Assembly (NCBI GenBank): GCA_003194525.1
Contig: NBIV01000439.1
Span: 1 to 25,778, forward strand
Source: Gracilariopsis chorda
Lineage: Eukaryota; Rhodophyta; Florideophyceae; Gracilariales; Gracilariaceae
Length of the DNA: 25,778 nucleotides
Direction: 5' to 3'
In this document: positions 17,061 to 24,545 of the stretch, one piece after another
Numbering within the stretch: position 1 is the first letter of the stretch
Layout of the letters: each line of letters begins with the position of its first letter
Made by a program: the position numbers and the translations under genes
Notes under the pieces: model-generated
Seen by the model: the letters and a program-made list of their open reading frames with translations, nothing else
What the model was told of the DNA's origin: nothing
Databases searched by the model: none

Positions 17061-17921
17061 ATGACCGATCAAAATAATTTACCATATAATCAAAATATAC
17101 AAGCTCTACAAGAACTCCAACAACAAGTAAATAATTTACAACAACAATTGCATAATGCGAATCAAGCCTTTATTTCTTTAATGAATTCTAACCAATCTAC
17201 ATCTACACAAAAAGTAGGTAAACCTGAAAAGTTTTCCGGTAAAGGTGTACGTAGTTGGATAAAGGGCTTAGAAAATATTTTTATTAGCATGCATCAAGCA
17301 CCAAGTGATGAACCAAAAATCAAATACGCTGTAAGTTATATGAGCGGTGATGCACTGCAATGGTGGGAACTAATCACCATTGATGGTGATGAATTAATAT
17401 CATACGATACATTTAAATCCAAACTGTAAGAATATTTTGAGCCTGTTAATAGAGAACTAACAGCTTGCAAAAAACTAAGTGAGTTAAAACAGATTGGAAA
17501 GTTTAGTACTGTACGATCCTATAACCAAGAGTTCACAAAATGGTTATTACAGATACCAACCATGAGTATATCAGAACCATTATTTCATTATAGTCAAGGA
17601 CTAAAAACAAAACCCAAAATTGAAGTAATAAGGTCTGACCCTACTGATATTCAAAAAGCAATGAAGATTGCACATAAAATAGATCACATATTCCGTAACG
17701 ATACCTGGGGAGGAAATCGTTCGGGAAGTAGTAGTTCTGGAAGCAATGGGCCAACGCCAATGCAAATTGGAAATCTTAATATGAGAAGGATACCCTTCGT
17801 ATCAAAAGAAGAAAAGAAACGATGTTTAGAAGATAAACTTTGTTTCATATGCAAGAAAAAAGATTGCATAGCAAGAAATCATTATAAGAGAAATTACGAA
17901 GGTAACCAGTCAAAAAACTAA
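17061..17921 (+). pseudogene. Chromovirus gag with one internal stop
   Basis: ATG 17061, 49 bases after the accessory ORF; frame ends at TAA 17919-17921, 286 codons, interrupted by TAA 17427-17429 (before EYFEPVNREL). N-terminal Gln/Asn-rich coiled coil (about residues 10-40), then a retrotransposon gag capsid-like segment (FSGKGVRSWIKGLE, and later W-rich ALQWWEL and SYNQEFTKWLLQ). Near the C-terminus a zinc knuckle-like motif at 17841-17882 has the order C-x2-C-x4-C-x4-H, not the usual CCHC. Gag forms the virus-like particle and the knuckle binds RNA. The frame ends in the heptamer A AAA AAC followed at once by TAA, suggesting frameshifting into pol. Confidence 0.85.
17912..17918 (+). promoter_or_regulatory. 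Candidate -1 ribosomal frameshift site A AAA AAC
   Basis: In the gag frame the codons are TCA AAA AAC TAA, so the heptamer has exactly the X XXY YYZ phase. Slipping by -1 enters the pol frame (CTA AAG AAA GCC CTA ATG), which is open until 18416. Eight bases downstream a weak stem CTAAT/ATTAG (17930-17934 with 17944-17948), with two outer GC pairs across a mismatch, could act as stimulator. Alternatively pol may start at ATG 17933. Confidence 0.6.
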
Positions 17922-20900
17922 AGAAAGCCCTAATGCCTTCTATATTAGCGCAGCCCAATAAATCAACTCATAAAGATTACCAAAATCGTCAAAAGCACAG
18001 GAATAGAAGTAAGGATAGGATTTCTATCCACCATAAAGAAAATAAAACTATAAAGATATGCGCCTTTTCTCCAGTTAAAGAAAGAAAAGTCTCGAGAAAA
18101 AGTAAGTTACTAATCTTCAATGGAGAAGTAATACGTTTAAAGCCACATAAGTGTAAAGTCTTAGTAGACAGTGGCTGTGAGGAGATTATAATCTCAAAAG
18201 AGTTTGCAGAGAAGTTAAATCTGCAACTTAATAAGTCAGACTTACAAGCAGAATTTTCGGATGGAACTCTAGTTTTTATGAACAGGAGTTCAAGTGTGCT
18301 AACTCTAAAAATTAATGAATTTTGCTTTGACATTAAACCGTATGTGGTAGATTTGATACTGTATGACATAATCCCAGGCAAGTCATGGTTATCAGAGATA
18401 AATCCATTTATAAATTGAAAGTCAGATCGCATGCTCATTAACTTAGAAGGTAAGCAAGTTATTCTGGACGCAGAATCTTGTAGGTATGAGGCCACATCCC
18501 GACCGACATTCCTACGTACCAGTAAGCAATTCGCGAGGCTTGTAAGGAAAAGTAAATCCATGATATATCATGTTGTTGTGAAGGCAAGTCCAGACAAGTC
18601 TAAGTCCGAGCCTAAAGTGAAGTTAAAGTCTAGACAAAGTTTTATGTTAAAGTCAAAGAGTGAATCAAATTTGATTAAGAGTACAAGCAACATTGAGTTA
18701 AAACAGCTGTTAAAAAATTATGAAGATATTTTCCCAGAGAAGCTACCAAGAGAATTACCTCCTCATAGAGAAGTTGAAATGAGGATAGATCTCGAAGAAG
18801 GAGCAAAACCTAAAATGGGAACAATTTATAAGTTGTCAAAGGTGGAACTACAAGAAATGAAAAAGCAGCTTGCAGAGCTATTAGCTTGTGGTTTCATAAG
18901 ACCAAGTATAAGTCCTTGGGGAAGCCCCGTTCTTTTTATTAAAAAGAAAGATGGAGGACTAAGAATGTGTATTGATTATCGTGCTCTCAATAAGCAGACG
19001 AAAAAAAATCAAGTACCATTACCAAGAATTGATGAAATTTGGGACCAAGTGGGAGGAGCAAAAGTATTCTCAGCCCTTGATCTCAGATCTGGATATAATC
19101 AAATAAGAATGAGAGAAGGTGATATAGAGAAAAGAGCCTTCCGAACTAGATATGGTCAGTTTGAATATCTAATTACACCGTTTGGTCTTACTGGAGCTCC
19201 TGGATGCTTCCAAACATACATGAATATTCTATTCAGGAAACATCTTGACGAGTTCGTATTAGTATATCTAGATGATATACTAATATATAGTAATACCACA
19301 GAAGAGCATCTCAGACATCTCAAATAAGTATTTGAGATTCTAAGAAAGCATAAATTGTATGTCAAATTATCAAAATGTAAGTTTATGGACAAATCCATCG
19401 AATATTTAGGACATGTTATTACAACAGAAGGAATTAAAGTCAATCCACAAAAAACAGAAGCCATAATGAATTGAGAAATTCCTACGAGTATAACAGAGCT
19501 TCAAAGCTTCTTAGGATTGTGTAATTATTACAGAAGGTTTGTGAAGGATTTTTCAAAAATTGCTTCACCCCTCACAGACTTAACTAAGAAAACGAATCCT
19601 TTTATATGGAACTCAAAAGAAAATGATTCGTTTGAACAACTGGAAGATGCATTAAGTCATACGCCAGTTCTAAGATGTGCAGATCCCTCACTACCGTATG
19701 AGTTAACTGCAGACGCATCTCAAACAGGAATTGGTGCAGTATTATCACAAACAGAAAATGAACTAAGTAGACCCGTTGCTTTTGCTTCAAGAAAATTATC
19801 TGCAACTGAGCAAGGCTACTCTACGCATGAGAGAGAGTTACTCGCTATTGTGTATGCATTAGAAACATGGAGATCGTATTTACATGGAGCCAAATTCATA
19901 GTATATACTGATCATCATCCCTTAAAACACTTAGAAAAGCAAAAGAGTTTGTCAAGAAAACAAGCAAGATGGGTTGAGTTTATGCAAGAATTTGATTACT
20001 AGATCAAATATATCAAAGGCAAACTAAACAAGGTTGCCGATGCATTATCAAGAAAACACAAAGAAATACATGAAGTATCAGTTGATTTTATAAAGAAATT
20101 GATGAGTATAACAACAGTTCAAGTACAAGAAAAAATATTGAAAAGACTAATATCAGATTATATGCAAGATGAGTTCTTTAGAAATGTAATGAATGACCCT
20201 AAAGAACCATTTGAGAGAAAAAATAATAGACTATACCTTGAGAATCGTCTATGTATTCCAAAAGGGGAATTAAGAGACCAAATTCTATATGATTGTCATA
20301 CATCTATACTTGGCGCTCATAGAGGTTCTCAGAAAACTATAGCTTTGATCAGAAGTTCTTATTTCTGGCCAAAGATGAATAACGATATTAAGGAATACGT
20401 TAAACACTGCTATGAATGTCAAACTTCTAAAAGTAGTAATGAACGATCACAAGGTTTATTACGACCATTTCCACCTCCCAGCAAAAAGTGGGAAGTCATA
20501 TCAATGGATTTCATATTCGATTTACCAAAAACCAAAAACGAAATGTGTTCCATATTAGCAGTTGTGGACAAACTATCAAAGAGAACGCATTTTATACCAA
20601 TGAAATCCAATGTAAATGCGAAAGATAAAGCAGAAGTATTTTATAAAGATGTGTATAAACACCATGGACTACCGCGAAAAATATTATCAGACCGACACTC
20701 AAGATTTACAGGAAGTTTCTGGAAAGAACTAATGCGAACCTTTAAAGTGAAACTGAACTTATCAACAGCATTTCATCCGCAAACTGATGGTCAATCAGAA
20801 CGATCTTTCAGAACGTTAGAAGAAATGCTTCGATGTTTCATTAGTTACACTCAAAGAGATTGGGATACATATCTCCCTGGTCTTGAATTTGCATACAATA

Positions 20901-20923
20901 ATCATCCAGAGTCTATGAAGTAA
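17918..20923 (+). pseudogene. Chromovirus pol: protease, RT, RNase H, integrase core
   Basis: One frame carries everything, with stops at 18416 (TGA), 19325 (TAA), 19472 (TGA) and 20000 (TAG). Protease: VDSG at 18164-18175, the aspartic protease motif. [29 protein letters not shown] (usual FGLTNAP), and YLDD at 19265-19276, the catalytic pair. RNase H: catalytic-type Asp at 19712 (ADAS), then HEREL and YTDHHPL. Integrase: H-H-C-C zinc module (about 20294-20430) and the DDE triad with Asp 20507 (SMDF), Asp 20690 (SDRH, normally SDRD) and Glu 20798 (QSERS). The core runs to AYNNH, then a deletion removes about 150 codons. Every assignable stop sits at a residue where the family has Gln or Trp, so each could be a C-to-T or G-to-A change. 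The enzyme set copies RNA to DNA and integrates it; this copy cannot act alone. Confidence 0.93.
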
Positions 20924-21225
20924 AATTAGCAAAGGAGTTGGAACAAATTCATCCTATCTTTCATGTATCATTGTTGAAACCATATCATGAGAACGTCAAT
21001 TCAGAAGACAGTAGGAAGCAAGCGCAAAGAGAACTAATCATCCAGAAGAAGGACCTCAGTATTGATCAGATACTAAACCACCGCATTCGAAAGAGCAAGC
21101 TCGAATACCTAAAACACTATAAAAACCGGGACGATACCGAGAATCGTTGAGTGGATAGTCACACCATCATCACCACCGTCAAGCCGGAGATTATTGACAA
21201 CTACACATCCAAACACTTTATCAAT
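20914..21225 (+). pseudogene. Integrase C-terminal end and chromodomain, after deletion
   Basis: After a deletion near 20905-20914 the frame changes by -1 and reads YEVKLAKELEQIHPIFHVSLLKPYH, the usual end of the integrase C-terminal (GPY/F-like) region. About 25 residues later comes a chromodomain start (DQILNHRIRKSKLEYL, 21064-21111), then TENR followed by TGA 21148-21150 where chromodomains have the Trp of an ENTWEP motif, then in frame PEIIDNYTSKH, resembling the chromodomain's final helix. Chromodomains in such elements direct insertion to modified histones. The segment runs straight into the 59-base 3' LTR remnant; no polypurine tract is visible, so it was lost. Confidence 0.8.
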
Positions 21226-21284
21226 CATTTTTATTTTCTGTCTTTTGCTTCAACAGTAAGTGCTTACTGTCCAGAATTGCTACA
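21226..21284 (+). repeat. Truncated 3' LTR (last 59 bp)
   Basis: 58 of 59 bases match 16019-16077. Sequence to its left does not match the 5' LTR, so about 297 bases (U3, TATA) and the polypurine tract are missing. It ends TACA and is followed by the GTTGA duplication, so the right end of the insertion is intact and the loss is internal. Confidence 0.9.
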
Positions 21285-21289
21285 GTTGA
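21285..21289. repeat. Target site duplication, right copy (GTTGA)
   Basis: Directly follows the 3' LTR end and equals 15717-15721. Confidence 0.9.
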
Positions 21290-21305
21290 GCTTTACTTGA
21301 AGCTT

Positions 21306-21632
21306 CTAATATGAATCTACCGTTGCACAAGACTGACCACCAACATGGTGTGACGTTTGCGAAACGGCCGGGCGTCTAATTCTGGTCCGGTTGGCGAAGG
21401 TTCCCGCCAAGAGTGAGTGATGTTTCTGTAAGCGCTCGGGGAGGTGTTCAACTCTCGTTACTTGTATGAGTTCGGAGAGAGAAGGGTAGGGCTGCGGAGC
21501 AGGATTCAGGGAACTTTCGACTTCAAGCACAAACGCTATGCCGCGCAGAGTCGTTAGGCCCAGTCTACTGCTTAAACGCTCGCCACGCCACACTCGCCCC
21601 GCAATCGTAGCTGCATTGACCTTCGAAGCCAT
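21306..21632 (-). CDS. Unrecognised 108-aa protein, divergent from the repeat-rich gene
   Basis: ATG at 21632 in a good context (CAG-ATG-GCT), open to TAG at 21306. The N-terminus is basic and hydrophobic with Arg at regular intervals (RVWRGERLSSRLGLTTLRG), which could be a mitochondrial targeting sequence; the rest is Pro/Ser/Leu mixed. No domain recognised. Its start is only 20 bases from the ATG of the plus-strand gene, so the two would share a promoter-sized gap far too small for separate regulation. It may instead be an antisense frame in the 5' region of that gene. It ends 17 bases from the retrotransposon's target duplication. Confidence 0.35.
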   Translation of the reverse strand: MASKVNAATIAGRVWRGERLSSRLGLTTLRGIAFVLEVESSLNPAPQPYPSLSELIQVTRVEHLPERLQKHHSLLAGTFANRTRIRRPAVSQTSHHVGGQSCATVDSY

Positions 21633-21652
21633 CTGAAGTTGAAACGTTGGAC

Positions 21653-23518
21653 ATGATGAGGTGCGTTACACGATCACAGACTTGCGCCCTGCAAGAATTG
21701 TCCGCCAATACCATGGGTGAGGCACCTAGAGATCTGCCAGACCCTGTCCATAAGAAGAAGGGAAAGGGGAATGCCCGTCATGCTGCCAAAGAAATCTACA
21801 AGGAGACGGGGCGCGATGTGCGTGAGGAGCCGAATCTAAGTGAAAACCCTGAAGTGAGCGATGCCTCAAATATGAGAGATGAGCCCAATGAGCACTATGT
21901 GGGAGATCAGCCCGATGAACCCGTAAGGGGCAATGAGCCCAAAGTGAGAGATCAGCCCGATGAGCCGAACGGCGATGAGGAGCCTGAAGTGGAAGATCAG
22001 CCTGACCAGCCCGTAAACGACAATGAGCCCGACATGGGCGATGAGCCCCATGATCTCGAAGAAGGGGGTGAGCCCCATGAGCCCAAAGAGGGCAATGAGC
22101 CCAATGAGCCCGAAGAGGGCATTGAGCCCAATGAGCCCGAAGAAGGCATTGAGCCCGAGAAGCTCGAAGAGGGCAATGAGCCCGAGAAGCCCGAAGAGGG
22201 CAATGAGCCCGAGAAGCCCGAAGAGGGCAATGAGCCCGATTATCCCGAAGAGGGCAATGAGCCCGATAAGCCCGAAGAGGGCAATGAGCACCATGAGCCC
22301 CAAGATGGCGATAGGCCTCATGAGCCCAAAGAGGGAGATGAGCCGCTTGTGGATGGGCTCGAGGAACCACAGGTCAATTGGGACGGGAGCCGGGCCACTG
22401 ACTCCTCGGAATGTGAAGAATTGGAAAGCTGTATTGAAGAGTACTTGGATTGTGAGGAATTTATGGGAGTGGGAGGCACCAAGAAGCCAGAAGCTGCGAA
22501 CGAGCCCTTAGCCAATGCTATAGAGCGGGTTCATATATGTCAAGAGGATGATATGAGCAAGGCAGAAAGCGAAACTGTCATTAATGGTACAATACCCGAC
22601 ATTTTGCGCTGGGCCATTCACTACCACCGAAGGATGTCGGTTGCAGGCACCAATATCACATTACCAAGGCCGCCTGCAATTGCTGTCGGAGTAAGCGTCA
22701 CATTTTGGAACGGAGGAAAGCGGTTCTGGGAGAACGTTACCCGCTTCGCGAGTGCTATGCCTGCTTTTGGACAATTCGAGAATGTATTGTACGCTATGGA
22801 GCGATATCCGTCCTCGGTCCTAGTACATACTGGCTTCAAACTCCTCTTTGAGAAGTACAAGAAGATCGGGAACAAGTCAGTTCCAACTCTCATACCAAGC
22901 TCTAATGCCTTCTTGGAGTTCAGTGTGCTGAAGGCCAACAGCATCGCTAAAGACTGGTACGAGGAAGATTCTCACACGAGACTGCAAGAGGCTGCAGTCC
23001 ACTTGACGGCCGTGGCTGAGTATATACTGCGATGTGCTTTCATCTCTTTTCAACCCGGTAGCAATGCATTATTCTCTAGCATGCTCACAACGAGCATAAC
23101 AATGGCCGGAAGTGAAGAAGATCCCCTGCTAGTGCTTCCGAGCTCGAAAGGACTGTTGAGGGATCTATCGGAAGAAGACGCTTACGAATGTCTCAATCTT
23201 GCTATGAAGGACGCTCACAATGCAGTTATCCGTGGTAGCGCAGTCTCGGGTAGAAAGAATGGCAAGAAACGATGTACCTCCACCAGTCGTGAGCGGCTCA
23301 AACTCCAGAACCTCCAGGATATCCCCTCAGAAGTTTTAAACCTACTGATTGCGATCTTGAGAGAGTCCGTAACTACGACAGCATCAGCTACGAATAGATC
23401 TGAGGAGCTCAATTCCGACGAATTCGAATACCAGATGAAGAAGGTATTTCGTGGAGTTATGGCTCTCTACAGACATGTTGGGATGAAGTTCTTTGTGGAT
23501 GTATTTGGATCCGAGTGA
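21653..23518 (+). CDS. Intact 621-aa protein with ten acidic 9-residue repeats, unrecognised
   Basis: The frame is open from 21647 but the first ATG is 21653; TGA at 23516-23518. It has a short N-terminal region with a Lys-rich patch (HKKKGKG), then about 160 residues dominated by Glu, Pro, Asp, Gly and Asn including ten 9-residue repeats (consensus GNEPEKPEE, 22064-22336), then about 350 residues of ordinary composition, largely helical, with conserved-looking segments DILRWAIHYHRRMS, FWNGGKRFWENVTRF and a C-terminal VMALYRHVGMKFFVDVF. No signal peptide or membrane span. No family recognised. The acidic repeat is probably disordered, giving a flexible or decoy-like arm. It is the only long single-exon gene in the right half that has no stop, between two defective retrotransposons. 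The C-terminal domain could be a lineage-specific or transposon-derived protein. Confidence 0.75.
   Translation: MMRCVTRSQTCALQELSANTMGEAPRDLPDPVHKKKGKGNARHAAKEIYKETGRDVREEPNLSENPEVSDASNMRDEPNEHYVGDQPDEPVRGNEPKVRDQPDEPNGDEEPEVEDQPDQPVNDNEPDMGDEPHDLEEGGEPHEPKEGNEPNEPEEGIEPNEPEEGIEPEKLEEGNEPEKPEEGNEPEKPEEGNEPDYPEEGNEPDKPEEGNEHHEPQDGDRPHEPKEGDEPLVDGLEEPQVNWDGSRATDSSECEELESCIEEYLDCEEFMGVGGTKKPEAANEPLANAIERVHICQEDDMSKAESETVINGTIPDILRWAIHYHRRMSVAGTNITLPRPPAIAVGVSVTFWNGGKRFWENVTRFASAMPAFGQFENVLYAMERYPSSVLVHTGFKLLFEKYKKIGNKSVPTLIPSSNAFLEFSVLKANSIAKDWYEEDSHTRLQEAAVHLTAVAEYILRCAFISFQPGSNALFSSMLTTSITMAGSEEDPLLVLPSSKGLLRDLSEEDAYECLNLAMKDAHNAVIRGSAVSGRKNGKKRCTSTSRERLKLQNLQDIPSEVLNLLIAILRESVTTTASATNRSEELNSDEFEYQMKKVFRGVMALYRHVGMKFFVDVFGSE
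22064..22336 (+). repeat. 27-bp coding tandem repeat (about ten units)
   Basis: Ten units of 27 bases encode GNEPEKPEE and variants (GIEPNEPEE, GNEPDYPEE, GNEHHEPQD, GDRPHEPKE). Central units are nearly identical; outer units diverge, and a looser EP/DQP pattern continues upstream to about 21880. Period and reading frame coincide, so unit number can change without shifting the frame. Confidence 0.9.
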
Positions 23519-23713
23519 GTCTTCGACTTGAAGTGCAATCTTCAAGGAGGAAGGCTCAGCGATGCCCTGTGGACTTGATGTTTTTGCCGCCTTCGCGTGT
23601 TTATGATTACTACCGCTATTAGCAGGTGTCTCAGCCCTCAGCGGATCCGCACTGTGCGCCAGGTGCACACCTGTGCATGCGCCGTGTGCAGCCCAAGGCG
23701 TGAGTGGACCACG
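23519..23713. other. 3' flank of the repeat-rich gene
   Basis: No gene. Contains CAGGTG-CA-CACCTG (within about 23660-23675) inside a longer imperfect GC-rich hairpin (about 23650-23692). It ends where the second LTR element appears to begin. Confidence 0.5.
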
Positions 23714-24028
23714 TGTGACACGAATAGTCAAGAGGAGTTTGGCACCACGGTGTGGACATTGAGTTAACTTATATTTATTATTCATTATTTATCTACGCTA
23801 CAGTAGTGAGATTACTACACTATATAGTGGCTCGGCGACCTCGCCCTGACACAGAGTAAACCTCCCCAACCAGGGTTCTTGGCTCTAAGTCTTTTCCGCT
23901 TTCGCGAGTCTTCTACACTCCTTGGAGGTAAAGCTGCGTTACTAACGGTAGACCTATCCACCCTGCGTCACTAGAAGTATCACCGCCCTGGGCACTTGTC
24001 ACTTAATTCACCACTGCCGTGTTCTCGC

Positions 24029-24528
24029 CCCTGTATAGGGTTCCTTTGTACCTTTTTCCGTGGTCCCGTTGGCCCACACCCCTGTCGCCCCCAGTCGGGC
24101 ATCCTCCGTATTTCCCTTACCCCACTCTCGTGGTTTCTACCCCTTTGTGTGGTTGCTCGTCACCGCTGACGCGTGTCTCTCGTGCCGGTATCCCGTGACG
24201 TCCTCCCCCACTTATGTGGACTCGTACTCCTTGGAAGGGCTGTTTTCCCGTTCGTGGTAATCCTAATCCTACCGTTTCAACTCTTCCCGCTTGGCGTGAG
24301 GGTGAGCCTCGGCTTTAAAACCCGACTTCGTCGTGCTCATCCGGAGAGGGTCCGTTCGCTGTGTTACCCTCCAGAGGGGAAGATTCCAAACGTCTTCGTG
24401 TGTTGTCCCGCTTGCGGGTATTGCACTTCAAAGTGGTCTCCCGACCTAGACTCGGAAACGGTTAGGTTTTGTATTACCTCTCCTCGGAGATTCACTTTCC
24501 AAACTTTTGGTTTCTTACCACTTCGTGG
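24029..24528 (+). other. Leader with many short C-rich/G-rich hairpins
   Basis: Upstream of gag lie numerous 4-5 bp perfect stems with 2-7 base loops: CCCT/AGGG 24029-24040, GCCC/GGGC 24087-24100, CCAC/GTGG 24122-24133, CGTCA/TGACG 24158-24171, CCAC/GTGG 24208-24219, CCCT/AGGG 24367-24378, CCCGC/GCGGG 24407-24418, CACTT/AAGTG 24424-24435, TCTCC/GGAGA 24479-24490, CCAAA/TTTGG 24499-24510, CCAC/GTGG 24518-24528. The left arm is nearly always C-rich. Four-bp stems are expected often by chance; the consistent polarity is the notable part. Confidence 0.4.
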
Positions 24529-24545
24529 GAGGTTTTGGTCTACAC

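Larger units (their letters stand above)
15722..21284 (+). mobile_element. Ty3/gypsy chromovirus with extra zinc-finger ORF, defective
   Basis: Order: 5' LTR 15722-16077, tRNA primer site 16080-16097, extra ORF 16011-17011, gag 17061-17921, pol (protease, RT, RNase H, integrase) in the -1 frame to 20923, chromodomain segment to about 21225, truncated 3' LTR 21226-21284, flanked by GTTGA duplications. Pol order PR-RT-RH-IN marks Ty3/gypsy, and the chromodomain marks a chromovirus. It is much richer in A+T than the flanking genes. It is defective: nonsense changes in gag and pol, a deletion removing the integrase C-terminal region, and loss of most of the 3' LTR including U3. Pol keeps a single frame over about 3 kb apart from point stops, so decay is recent compared with the host relics. 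Confidence 0.95.

Noticed and set aside
21726..22370. Long antisense frames (214 and 151 codons) with hydrophobic GLIALFGLLGLIALF-like repeats
   Set aside because: They arise because the 27-bp coding repeat has no stops in any frame on the other strand. The plus-strand frame extends well beyond the repeat on both sides with normal composition.
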